Shown: positions 47,820 to 59,052 of the stretch, piece after piece
Layout of the letters: each line of letters opens with the position of its first letter
Numbering within the stretch: position 1 is the first letter of the stretch
Source of the DNA: Tomocerus qinae
Taxonomy: Eukaryota; Arthropoda; Collembola; Entomobryomorpha; Tomoceridae
Length of the DNA stretch: 64,000 nucleotides
Assembly: GCA_020055645.1 (NCBI GenBank)
Contig: CM034546.1
Location: 96,162,001 to 96,226,000 of the forward strand
Direction of reading: 5' to 3'
Made by a program: the position numbers and the translations under genes
Notes under the pieces: generated by a model
What the model was told of the DNA's origin: nothing
Databases searched by the model: none
The model's input: only the letters and a program-made list of their open reading frames with translations

Positions 47820-48731
47820 ATGTTTTTATTATTTTTAATTTTTGTTCCTTTTGTAATGGCCCGACTTGATTTGGCTCCTTTACAAGCTGAGCCTGTTGTC
47901 ACATTTTGTATAGGAGACGGATGCCCCTTTGCCAGGTACTATGTTTTGTACTATTCTTGGCATATTGATGAGATAATGTATATTTATATTATTCAAAGTT
48001 ATTATCAGTTTTGTAGAAACAGTCAGAGAGACAAATTTCAGCTGTAATGGTACTACGGGAAGTTTGTATCCTGACGAAAAGGACTGTCACAGCTACTACA
48101 AATGCGAAAATGGAAATGCCACAAAAATAGTAAAATACTCCTTCCTTTCATAAATGGTATCTTTGTGTATATTGTGGCATGTTTTCTAATTCTCATTTAC
48201 AGACTTGTCCACCTGGCTACGGATTCTACAGACTAGGAAAAATTTTCGGTTATTGTACTCTGGAGGTGTATGTAAAGTCTTGCAAGACGATAGACTGCCG
48301 TTTCAATGGACCTGTACCAGACCCGGTAGATTGTACTCAGTTCTACGTGTGTCTTCACGGCTACCCCCACAAATTTCAATGTCCTAATGGGACATTATTC
48401 AATACAATTGTTGGGCAGTGCGTGGCCATCCCGAATGGTTTGGATAATCCTTGTCCTAAAGGTAATTCTAACTTTTGATTTAATTTTTGTTAAACTTTAT
48501 TTACATTCTTTATTATTTATTTAATTACTTTATTTTGCAGAGGTTATTTCAACAACTACACCAGTCGTACCAACAGTGACTCAAGAAATTTCAAATACTA
48601 CAGGATTTCCCCAGGAAGCCACTACGGGACAACCCGTAGAAGTCACTACATTACAACCAATGGAAGTCACTACACAGAATGCGACGAATGTAACAACCCC
48701 GAGTCCATCAATTCAATCGAATGAGATATAA
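47820..48731 (+). CDS. Peritrophin-type protein, two chitin-binding domains
   Basis: Four exons: 47820-47935, 48027-48129, 48203-48461, 48541-48731; 222 residues; phases 2,0,1. Signal peptide MFLLFLIFVPFVMA. Domain 1, about residues 40-90: FSCNGTTGSLYPDEKDC, HSYYKCENG, TCPPGYGFY. Domain 2, about 100-145: DCRFNGPVPDPVDCTQF, YVCLHGYPHKFQC, NTIVGQC. Spacing and the YxxC core fit ChtBD2 (peritrophin-A). The C-terminal 70 residues are Thr/Val-rich (PVEVTT-type repeats), suited to O-glycosylation. Such proteins are secreted into cuticle or gut peritrophic matrix, where they cross-link chitin. The exon 2 acceptor is chosen at cagtcag before 48027, because the upstream AGs lead to a stop. Confidence 0.85.
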
Positions 48732-49786
48732 TTTTTCCTCTTAAACCAATACATATTGTTATTGTAAATGTACAACATGCAGTATCTTAGAAATAGCACT
48801 AAATAAGGATTGTATATAATGTGTACAGTATTCATTCATTAGTTTCCCAGAGAAAAAAGACCCAAATTCTTATTACCAGAAAATAAACCAAGCCTTTTCT
48901 GCATTAATCCTCAAAAGTTAAATTTACTGATTCGATAGAAAAACCAACTAATAGTACCATAATATCATACATTAGTAGAAACTGCAATGCATCCGCAGAA
49001 TACTTTTGTCTTCTTCATGTCACAGATTTCACCGGCGGCTAACATTTAACTTCCCTCAAAAATCGGAATCTGTAACTTGTTAACCAATATTAAGCTTCTC
49101 TTACCTGCTTATTGAGACTTGAAAAGACACTGAATAATGTGACACTACATTGATACTATCGTTCTACTGTGTTTTTGGTCAGATCTAAAATCATAGGCAT
49201 TTTATGATAAATAAATAGATAGAGAAAGTTTAGAGATGAAATTATTATCTCATTGATAGTAAACGAGGAATCTCAGCATCCGTCTCGAACACGCCGATGT
49301 TCTTAATTTCATTTCCAAACATGAGATAAGAACGTCCAATTCACTTGCGCGTCTCTAATTACATGTTAAAATTGGATTCGTAGACAAGGACAAGGTCATG
49401 ATTTCAATATACGCAATTGTATCTACATATAGTACATATTTGAATCCAGATCCTGTTAATGTCAACACACAACTTGGTACAACCACCGCAAACTGAAAAC
49501 TCAATTTGGCCTGCTTAGGTATACGCAGTTTAGTAACGACCTGGTCATTGTCAGTGTGATAACGACCCAATAAAATGAAAATTAATGTTAATTCACAAGC
49601 TCAGGTTGACCATGCATGGAAAACCTATGCACTATTGTACATGCAATATCTCAGTTACTAATTCCACATAAACATGATTCCCCAATAAATTATCTTTAAA
49701 TGATGCTTTCTCAAAATGTTAAACAATTTCTTTACATCGTTCATAAATAGCCACACAACGAAGACCGACTGTGAACAGGCAGCATC
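48732..49786. other. Intergenic between the two peritrophin genes
   Basis: No gene seen. A TATA-like cataaatagcc at 49742-49752, 35-45 bp upstream of the next ATG, is a possible core promoter element. Confidence 0.5.
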
Positions 49787-52031
49787 ATGCAGCTCTTTAC
49801 AAATTTTCTTCATTTCTACCTGTGCACCGTTTTAATTACGGTATTTGTCTCTGCTGTATCCCCTTTCGAAGATGACAGCAGCAGTGAGGAAATTGTGGAC
49901 AGTGATTCTGATGAATTAACTGATAAACAAGTCAATTTCAAATGTCCAAATAATGACATCTGGAGTGTTTTCCCTGACCCGAAAGACTGTAAATTTTACT
50001 ATGCGTGCACATTGGGAAAAGCTAGGAAACTAAGGTCATTAATAATTTATTTTAAAAATTATATACACTGAAATCAATATAATTAAATTTTTTCATAAGT
50101 TTCATAAGATAGTTTCAAAATTGTATGCATAATTAAGTACTTTTGAGAAAGTTAGACATAATGTATTGATTACAGCTGCGGAGAAGGATTTGGATTCGAT
50201 CCGAAATCAAAAGGTTGTCAGACTGCAAATAAAATCCCCGGTTGTGCCCAATTCAACTGCACTGAAGACGGTAGCGTGGCTGATCCAAAGGATTGCAGCA
50301 AATACTACTTTTGCATTGATGGCAATCCTTATGCCTTCAATTGCGGAAAAGGATATCTTTTTGACCCTCAAGCTAAATACTGTAAACCAAAATCTAAAGT
50401 GAAATGTTCTGTCGGTAAGGCATCTTACTTCTGAAATATGATAATGTTTCATTATTTCAAGAGATATAAACCCTAAATCTGTTGCAGTAGCGCCACAGCC
50501 AACCAGCTCACCAGCTCCTGTAACAACATTAGCACCTGCTGAATCTTCTGAGGCTCCTGTTACAACATTGGCACCTGCTACATCCTCTGAGGCTCCGGTA
50601 ACAACATTGGCACCTGCTGCATCCTCTGAGGCTCCTGTTACAACATTGGCACCTGCTGCATCCTCTGAGGCTCCTGTTACAACATTGGCACCTGCTGCAT
50701 CTTCTGAGGCTCCTGTTACAACACTAGCCCCTGCTGCATCCTCTGAGGCTCCGGTAACAACATTGGCACCTGCTGCATCATCTGAGGCTCCTGTTACAAC
50801 ATTGGCACCTGCTGCATCCTCTGAGGCTCCGGTAACAACATTGGCACCTGCTGCATCCTCTGAGGCTCCGGTAACAACATTGGCACCTGCTGCATCATCT
50901 GAGGCTCCTGTTACAACATTAGCACCTGCTGCATCATCTGAGGCTCCTGCAACTACCTTAGTACCTGCAGCATCCTCCGAGGTTCCTGCAACCACTTTAG
51001 TACCAGCCGCATCATCTGAGGCTCCTGTTACAACATTAGCACCTGCTGCATCATCTGAGGCTCCTGTTACAACATTAGCACCTGCTGCATCCTCTGAGGT
51101 TCCTGTAACAACATTGGCACCTGTTGCATCTTCTGAGGCTCCTGCAACTACCTTAGTACCTGCAGCATCCTCCGAGGTTCCTGCAACCACTTTAGTACCA
51201 GCCGCATCCTCTGAGGTTCCTGCAACCACTTTAGCATCTGCGGCATCCACTGAGGTTCCTGCGACCACTTTAGCACCTGCCGCATCCTCTGAAGTTCCTG
51301 CAACTACTTTAGCACCTGCCGCATCCTCTGAAGTTCCTGCAACTACTTTAGCACCTGCCGCATCCTCTGAAGTTCCTGCAACCACACCTGCCGCATCCTC
51401 CGAGGTTCCTGCAACCACTTTAGCATCTGCGGCATCCTCTGAGGTTCCTGCGACCACTTTAGCACCTGCCGCATCCTCTGAAGTTCCTGCAACTACTTTA
51501 GCACCTGCCGCATCCTCTGAAGTTCCTGCAACTACTTTAGCACCTGCCGCATCCTCTGAAGTTCCTGCAACCACACCTGCCGCATCCTCCGAGGTTCCTG
51601 CAACCACTTTACCACCTGCCGCATCCTCTGAGGTTCCTGCAACCACTTTACCACCTGCCGCATCCTCTGAGGTTCCTGCAACCACACTTGCCGCATCCTC
51701 TGAGGTTCCTGCAACCACACCTGCCGCATCCTCTGAGGTTCCTGCAACCACACCTGCCGTATCCTCTGAGGTTCCTGCAACCACACCTGCCGCATCCTCT
51801 GAGGTTCCTGCAACCACACCTGCCGTATCCTCTGAGGTTCCTGCAACCACACCTGCCGCATCCTCTGAGGTTCCTGCAACCACTTTAGCACCTGCTGCAT
51901 CTTCGGAAGTTCCTGCAACCACTTTAGCACCTGCCGCATCTGCTGAGGTTCCTGCAACTACTGTGGCCCCCGCCGCATCTGCTGAGGTCCCTGTGACGAC
52001 ATTAGCGCCCCAAGCTGCCCCACCAGCTTAA
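49787..52031 (+). CDS. Mucin-like peritrophin, two chitin-binding domains and a long repeat tail
   Basis: Three exons: 49787-50034, 50176-50414, 50488-52031; 676 residues; phases 2,1. Signal peptide about residues 1-24 (MQLFTNFLHFYLCTVLITVF). An acidic Ser/Asp/Glu linker follows (DDSSSEEIVDSDSDE). ChtBD2 domain 1 has Cys at 53, 68, 74, 84, 97 and 106 (six, as expected). Domain 2 spans about 110-160 (FNCTEDGSVADPKDC, YYFCIDGNPYAFNC). The remaining 500 residues are Thr/Ser/Ala/Pro repeats, TTLAPAASSEVPA and variants, a typical mucin domain. It is tandem to the other peritrophin in the same orientation, and both have ChtBD2 pairs plus a Thr-rich tail, so they are paralogues. The large opposite-strand ORF is a shadow of the repeat. 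Poly(A) signal aataaa at about 52178. Confidence 0.9.
50510..52010 (+). repeat. 39-bp minisatellite encoding a mucin repeat
   Basis: About 35-40 in-frame copies of a 39-bp unit (13 residues, TTLAPAASSEVPA). Copies lacking LAP (30 bp, TTPAASSEVPA) are concentrated near 51370-51870. Sequence blocks of the EAPVTT type (5' half) and the EVPATT type (3' half) indicate regional expansion. Near-identical units make copy-number polymorphism and assembly collapse likely. Confidence 0.93.
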
Positions 52032-52965
52032 TAATTTCATTGTTACCACCTTTTCCAGGATTTTCCAGTAATTTTAGGAAATCATACTTTTTGGTTTTAT
52101 ATTCCAACCTCCAATCTTTAAAATAATACGATCATTGTGTACCCATAAGTTTGTTAATGTGTTGTATTTCTAAAGCAATAAAGCTATAACTTCTATAACT
52201 TCCGTTACATTTAGTAATCATGATCCAAAAAATACATAATACATTATTCATAGATATTACATTGCATGGATATTTTAAGTGCCATTTACATTGCTAAGTT
52301 TGACGCTTTTATTGACATTCTAGCGGGACGTAAAGTGCACCTATAAAAGTACAATAACTACGTTACCCGCTTTGAACTATTGACTTCCTATCCCCAAGTT
52401 GCATAGCGATACGCTTTCTGATTGGTTGATAATTTTTGAAATCCTGCAATCTGATTGGTTATTTCTATGACAAAAATTCTATAGGTTACCTAAATGGGGA
52501 CACATTTTCAAAAGACATTGTTGCAAAACTCAACCAAGTCGTATTATGAATCATCTGAACGATCTATTTACCTACTAGTTTCCCTTTCAATGTACATATT
52601 TCTGAGAATGGTGAATCGAGCTATTTACATACACAATATTATGCAATTATTTAACTATGACTCTGGTACAAGTGAACAATCGGTACTACTTTATTCCAAT
52701 TTATTACCAAATGAAGGTTATATATAATATAGGTCGGTTTGAAGAGTAATATCATTCAGTACTAGTACTGTGCTATAGTAGCATAGAACAAAATATTTTA
52801 TAGTAAAATAACGATTCCATTTTCTGGTTATTTTTGAAATCCTATATCTTGTGGAGCATTATTTTTATCCAAGTGGAAGTTTTTTTAAAAATAATTTATG
52901 GTATTTTACTGAGTTCAGTATTCGGGACGTTTCAAATCATTAAGATTCATCTTTTTTCATTTCAG

Positions 52966-53111
52966 CCCTCTTGTTTAGCCTAGGAGTCCTTTTGACCTGG
53001 ATTCGACGAAAATTAAAAGTTAGTCGCTTGAGTGTCATTGAGGAGTTTTCCAAGAAAGGGTACAGTCAGCTAGCAAATACTGATAAAGCATCAGCTTATG
53101 AAACAGTGTGA
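52966..53111 (+). CDS. Orphan last exon of a membrane protein
   Basis: After a good acceptor (ttttcatttcag) the frame reads LLFSLGVLLTWIRRKLKVSR and continues 28 residues to GYSQLANTDKASAYETV then TGA: one hydrophobic segment followed by a basic, then polar cytosolic tail with a C-terminal ETV, a class I PDZ-ligand form. It needs one base from a preceding exon (phase 1). None is found nearby; the only upstream ORF (52494-52727) lacks a good donor. It lies in the 400-bp segment present only in the left palindrome arm. It may be a captured or relic exon; the family is not recognised. Confidence 0.4.
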
Positions 53112-54389
53112 TCTGATTGCTTATATACAGTCCAAATTATCTCATGGAGATAATTTTCAAATCGAAACGGAAAAATCTCTGGCTTCTCATTGGTCGATGC
53201 ATTTTTGAAATTGACCAATCAGAGCACAGCATTTCATTTCAAATTTTATATGATTTTCATAAAGCATTCCCAGGGGAAATATTTATTGAAATACTGAACT
53301 TTGCATTACAGAATTGTGACTTGTGATATAAACAAATGCGGACTAACTTTTTTAGCATGTATGATTACCAATACCAACATCGTAAATTGAAAAAAATGCA
53401 GACTTACACTTTAGCATAACATCATCCGCATCCTATAAGCTTCAATACTATTGCATTGTGTACTAATCCGATGAAATGATACAACTAAATTTCGAATTTT
53501 AATAAAAACACCATAAGTAGACTAGACTATAGCTTTGCTGAAAGGAGCAATGGTTGACACTTGGTTTTCAGTTCTGCATAGTGTTTTACTCTGAAACAAT
53601 ACAATTACAAGATATCAAAAGTAATGTCGGTGGATGTGTGACAGTCGGATGACACGTAGTTGTGTAAATAGCCCAATAATAGATTTCTAATTTGTATTTG
53701 TAATATGTATACGTGTTTATCAAATAGGTAATCATTTTGTAATGTTATAATGTCCAAATGATATATGATATATAATTAAGCTAGTCCAGTCTACTGATGT
53801 ATTATACGTCAAAGTTGTAGTTGTAACCAAGTTGTAACAATAATTTAGCTAAAGTCTACTCTATTATAACGTTCTCACAGTTTAAAGTTAATCCATTAGC
53901 GTGTTTTAATTACATGAGGTTAGTACAGTGTATCTATACGATTTATGATGGTGGTGATGGTATCCATATCCATACATGCTAAAAATAGTTAGTCTGCATG
54001 TCTTTATACACAAGTCACAGTTCTGTAATGCAAAGTTCAGTATTTCAATAAATATTTCCCCTGTTAATGCTTTATGAAAATCATATAAAATTTGAAATGA
54101 AATGCTGTGCTCTGATTGGTCAATTTCAAAAATGCATCGACCAATGAGAAGCCAGAGATTTTTCCGTTTCGATTTGAAAATTATCTCCATGGGATAATTC
54201 GGACAGTATATTTATAAAGATCAATTAGTAGTTTATTCATTTTGTGTAAAAATATTTTCTAGAATACAGTGCAATTTAACTAGTTAGTTACATAGTTAAT
54301 CCTAAATGCATTTCTTCATTTGGTAATAAATTGAAATAAAGTAGTACCGATTGTTCACTTTGTTGTGTATGTAAATAGCTCGATTCACC

Positions 54390-54605
54390 CAAGGAGCTTT
54401 AACTGGTTTAGGTATCCCTTGGTTTCTCTTTGGCTGTTTTTTCATAAGGAGGGTTCAGTTAGGCACTTTGCGTGAATATCTATAAGGGACGTTTTTCGTC
54501 CCTTATCCGATTGTTGCCAATGACAACTGGTAGGATTTGTCCCTTATAGATATTCACGCAAAGTGCCTAGCTGAACCCTCCTGTTGAAACTGTTGACACT
54601 CCTTG
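54390..54605. mobile_element. hAT-like insertion in the right palindrome arm
   Basis: Ends CAAGGAG and CTCCTTG; 8-bp duplication GATTCACC at 54382-54389 and 54606-54613. The left arm reads gagaatggtgaatcgagc (52608-52625) without interruption and serves as the empty site. Contains a second element. Confidence 0.8.
54448..54581. mobile_element. Nested MITE inside the hAT-like insertion
   Basis: 134 bp with terminal inverted repeats of over 40 bp, starting GGAGGGTTCAGTTAGGCAC and containing gaatatctataagggac, around a loop of about 45 bp. Target duplication not clear. Confidence 0.75.
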
Positions 54606-55229
54606 GATTCACCATTCTCAGAAATACGTACATTGAAAGGGAAACTAGTAGGTAAATAGATCATTCAGATGATTCATAATACGACTTGGTTGAGTTTTGC
54701 AACAATGTCATAAATTTTGAAAATGTGTCCCCATTAAGGTAACCTATAGAATTTTGTCATAGAAAAAAGCAATCAGATTGCAGGATTTCAAAAATTATCA
54801 ACCAATCAGAATGCGTATCGCTATGCAACTTGGGGATAGGAAGTCAATAGTTCAAAGCGGGTAACGTACGTACTGTTAGAATCATCATAGTACTAAGCGT
54901 ACTAAGCTAACACTAAGCTTAGCTTATTTCATTGAAGCTTCCATGGCCATGGTTCCTTTTCAAGGCCATGAATTTTAGGTGACTATAGTGACATTGACAT
55001 GAATCTGTTTGGTTTCTGAACACGAATCCATATTGTAGAAGTAGTTTTTCAGTTTTTAGAAAGTTGAGACTGTTGTTCATAAACGTTATTCAAAATAATA
55101 TGATTTGGTAGCTTTTGGGTGTGTCGATGTACATGAACGTTTTGATAAATCCCTTAGTGCGGCCTTGTATTGAGCATATTGTACATGATGATGACTTTCT
55201 TCAGCACCTCCTCTAGAGTCTTCGTAAAG

Positions 55230-56409
55230 ATGGTCTGCATCTCTAATGTAGCCAAGGCACAGATTTCCAACTTAGCTACGAATCTTAAACAAGTGCCAGC
55301 AGGAGCTAGCAGTACTCATTAATATTCAAAGATCTTAAGCATTCCACGAATTAGGAAACATTGACATGGGATTACTAATAAATATTTCATTTTTTTGCAA
55401 CTTCCAGGATTAAGTCACAACTGTGATATTCGTTCTGTTAGAAGCGCTAGACCAATTAGTCGGTTTTCGTTGACTACAACCAGCCCTAATGACGATTTTG
55501 ACAAACAAATATTGCGATTAGCGGAAGTTGATGAGTTGTACATTGTACAGAAAGAAGTGGAAAACGTTGGTATGCCTAAGATAATAAATTTATAGATATT
55601 TTTGCTCTTTTCCAGACATTTATTTTCACCTTTCTAATTTTATGACTCTTCTTGAAGGCTCACTTCTTGAAGGGATGTCACAGTATGGCTACGACATCAA
55701 GGATGGCAAAGGTGAAGTCCTTTACACAGCCAGCCATATCCACGGGCCACATGACCCTTTCTTCGAATTAAAAATCTATGGATCTGACGGACAACCGATA
55801 CTAAAAAAGCGACTATACCAAACAGTCCCAGCTGGCATGTTGGTAAGTTTTCATTAAATGGTGCATCCGGAAAAAAGTGATTAGACCAAAGTTACTCCTC
55901 TTTTACAGCATATGCAAGTTCATAGTATGAAAGGAAAGAGTCCTCTCGTTGGGATCGTGCAAGAAAGAAATGTCGACAACGGAGGAAAGAAATTCTTTGA
56001 ATTAAGAACTCCTGATAATGAAATTACTTGCATCGTTAGCAGCCACATTACTGGAAGAATGATGTCTCGACATCACAAAGTAGGCATTTTATTACTCTGT
56101 TGACAAAACTGTAATTAGTTGATATCTCCATGTTTTCTCGAACATTTTGCCTTCACAGATATTATCATCTGACGGTCATAGAGAAGTCGGGAAAATATTC
56201 AAAAGATGGAATGCGCTGTTCTCAGGTGACAATCTCAAGATTGCTATTGATGTCCCTCGACATCTGAAGCCATCTGAAAAGGCTTTGTTAATTGGAGTGC
56301 CTATACTTTTGGTAATGCTATAATAAAAGTAGCATTATCGTTAATGAATAGGACACTTTTGACCATTTTTAATTATTTTTGAACATAGGGACAGAGATAC
56401 ACCAAATAA
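55230..56409 (+). CDS. Scr9: highly divergent scramblase
   Basis: Six exons: 55230-55311, 55408-55569, 55658-55842, 55909-56079, 56159-56311, 56389-56409; 257 residues; phases 1,1,0,0,0, exactly the Scr3/Scr5 pattern. Little sequence identity remains. LAEVDELYIVQKEVE replaces the PPGLEYL..VDQ helix. Barrel strands are YGYDIKDGKGEVLYTAS and FELKIYGSDGQPILKK, then MKGKSPLVGIVQER. The C-terminal exon HREVGKIFKRWNALFSGDN aligns with VGKISKHW of PLSCRs; the calcium loop is gone; helix EKALLIGVPILL. The tail is only GQRYTK. No cysteine cluster. The exon 3 acceptor is uncertain: gaag/GC at 55658 is preferred, gaag/GG 15 bases later is possible. Confidence 0.78.
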
Positions 56410-57202
56410 AATGAGGTGAATCTATCAAATTGGAAAATGTCTCCTGTTCAAAATATATTTCAGATAAAACAAGGAAGTTCGATAGACTATATAAATCTTA
56501 ATGACTACGGGGAAATAATTTTTACCCTTTTGGTTATATCTAAACCTATCTTCTATATTCCAGATCCTCATCCTACACAATCAGTTGTATATCTATTGCT
56601 ATGCATGCATGTGCACTTCATAATTGCTAACATAACAGATCTTCAACATTGAATGCTTGAACGCTTTAAAACTAAAAGTAAGCACGTACTATACCGTACT
56701 ATAATTGGACTAGGTACTATTAATTAGCATGTAGTGTGAGTGTAGTGTGATTTGATATAGTATTATTGACTCCTTCATTATTACTGTACTTCAAATCAAT
56801 TTTCATAATAAAATGCTTAAATTTTTGATTACAACTTTAAGTTTTCTGTATTAATATGCATATGCAATACACTATTCAATAATACACTGTAACCACCTGT
56901 GCAAGATTGTGACAAAATCGTTCAGTCAGACTTGGATATAAAAATATTTGTCTGAAATAAAATACGCTCTAAGTAAAGCCATTACCAAAGTAATGTTACT
57001 ATGAAGATTTATTTGATGAAAACAAATCAAACTTTCGACAAAAACCACCTCAATCTTCTTGAAACTTGATTTAGACATGACTGATTCACTCACAACTCTT
57101 GAGTGAATTTTTATTACCGATTGCATTCTCTCTATCTTAACAAACTATCAGTGACTGGTTAGCAGTTAGTCCAGTGATAGCAATAACTCAAAATTGGGGA
57201 AA
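56410..57202. other. Spacer between Scr9 and Scr10
   Basis: Nothing recognised in about 790 bp; AT-rich with several possible poly(A) signals. Confidence 0.5.
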
Positions 57203-58591
57203 ATGTCTACTTTGAGAAGAATTGTGGCTGGGATGAACAAACGTTACTTAAGTCCCTATTGTAATCTTTTTCATGGTAATAATTATAGCTTTTTGGTATA
57301 CGAGAAAAACACATGCATTTTATCGCTCATTTATGAATTAATTTCATTAAACTTGTTGCAGTTCAGCCAACAGTGCGTAGAACTCCAAGTATCGTCAGGT
57401 TTTCTTCAAATTCTGAAGAAATTCTTCCTGCACAATTTAACGTTTTAAAAGATGTAGGTATAATGTTTATAGAACAGAAAAAGTCAACTAATTTAGGTAA
57501 AATATTGACAATACTTAACTAAATTTGCATTATGATCAATAGAGCAGTACTTAAGTAATTGTACTTTTCATATTAAGGGTCTGGCTTCGGGAGATTAGTG
57601 GACTACAATGTCCAAACTAAAGACGGAACGGTTTTATTTGTCCTAGAGCATTTCTATGGAAGATCATCTCCTTATTTTTATGTCAAAATAAAGAAAAGTA
57701 TTCAGGAGCAGAAGCCCTTGATACATATGGCTCTGATAAGAGATACACACAACAACGTTAATGTAAAATTATCTAAAAATCTCTAAACCTAAATTTCAAA
57801 AAATCTGTCAGCACTAAATAGTACTTACTCTGCCATTATGTATGAAACTTTCAACGACCATAGAATTTTTATCTTCACGAAAAAACGGAATTGCTGCTGT
57901 AAATATTAGGAATATTTTTATTATTATGTTGATATTGACGGAGGTGTAAAATACTATATAGTGACTGTCTTTGCATATTTGTTGATATCCCAAATTTGTA
58001 TCAATTAGGGCATGACATATTTTGTTCATCCAAGCACAATAATTGGCACTCTGGAACCAACTCATGGAGACTTAACATTGGGAGGAAATGCATACGCGTT
58101 GAAATGTGCTTCAGGAGATATTAAAGCTAGATTATTTTCCAATGGAGCCTATGGTGAAGCAACTAAAATCAGAGTAAGTTCAACATTCATTAATTATAAG
58201 TGAAAATAAAATTTCCTCGAAAGAATTTATCTAATACTAACTGATTTGTAATAAAATGCTAGCTACTGACACCAGAAGTGAAGATAATCGGAAAACTCTC
58301 AAAAATAAAGCAACTAATGATAAGGTCATGGTTAGATGCTGAGCTTCATTTTCCTGTCGATCTCGAAATTATTGTCAAAGTAAAACTGATTGGAGCAGCT
58401 ATCTATTTAGTAAGTTTCATTTGTGCCCATCTTTGGGGAATACTATTATGCTTACTGCAAATGAAAGTTCATTCCTGTACTCATTATCTATATTTATCGT
58501 ATCTGATGATGCATGACGATTAAATGCATTTTTACTTTTGCTGATTCTTTAACTACTTAATTAGATGGGTCCAGGTCCACTTATGGAGTAA
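57203..58591 (+). CDS. Scr10: highly divergent scramblase
   Basis: Six exons: 57203-57275, 57362-57496, 57578-57762, 58009-58173, 58263-58409, 58565-58591; 243 residues; phases 1,1,0,0,0. MSTLRRIVAGMNKRY starts it. Exon 2 has LKDVGIMFIEQKKS in place of IDTVFVKQ. Exon 3 has GRLVDYNVQTKDGTVLFVLE, recognisable as the Y(D/N)V...G.LF motif. Exon 4 carries HPSTIIGTLEPTHG in place of APPGNIVGIV. Exon 5 has VKIIGKLSKIKQLMIRSWLD, ELHFPVDLEIIVKVKLIGAA; the FPVDL of the calcium loop survives, but the upstream acidic positions are changed. Tail MGPGPLME. Similar in size to Scr9 and probably its tandem relative. Confidence 0.78.
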
Positions 58592-59052
58592 ACTTTGGAC
58601 GAGAGACTACTGTACGCACTAACAAGATAAGCCGATTAAAACCTTCAAGCTCATACGGAAAACTTAATTCGTTTTGCGAATAGTAGTAAGATTTCAGTGA
58701 TTTTCGATGCAATTAAATATACTTCTGCTAGTCTCCCTGCTTTGTACCTTTCTAAAGAGAATGTTTTAAAAATAATAAGTTTTTTAAAAATGGAATACCA
58801 ATAAAACTCAATTAAAGATGTGGGGAAAGTTGCTAAAACAAAAATTATGGCATAAATGTTAAGTCAATACATTACTAATTACTGAAAGGAGAACACAATT
58901 ATGATTAGTTTGTATAATTGGTCTATGAATGACTCTTTTGTCAATTTCGGAAATGAGAACATTTGTTTGACACCCTAACTATAATTGCACGAGATAATAG
59001 GAGCAATACTAAGTATATTAAACAAATATTGATTCTTTGCGTCCATCATTCA
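58592..59052. other. 3' flank of Scr10
   Basis: No gene or clear repeat. Confidence 0.5.

Larger units (their letters stand above)
52358..54868. repeat. Large imperfect palindrome (inverted duplication)
   Basis: The left arm 52358-53365 recurs inverted as 53971-54868, with about 600 bp of unique centre. Matching landmarks: 52361 cgttacccgctttgaac / 54850 inverse; 52500 cacattttcaaaag; 52570 region ctactagtttccctttcaat; 53150 gagataattttcaaatcg; 53230 agcatttcatttcaaatttt. The left arm holds about 400 bp (52720-53115) absent from the right; the right arm holds a 216-bp insertion. Arms contain several attgg/ccaat boxes. No gene explains the conservation. Confidence 0.85.

Noticed and set aside
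50207-51922. 571-codon minus-strand ORF (VVAGTSEDAAG repeats)
   Set aside because: It is the reverse-strand reading of the in-frame 39-bp mucin repeat; no start context or second exon, and the plus strand has signal peptide and ChtBD2 exons.
53117-54190. Matching ORFs in both palindrome arms (KSKRKNLWLLIGRCIFEI)
   Set aside because: Duplicated by the inverted repeat; no homology recognised and no splice context.
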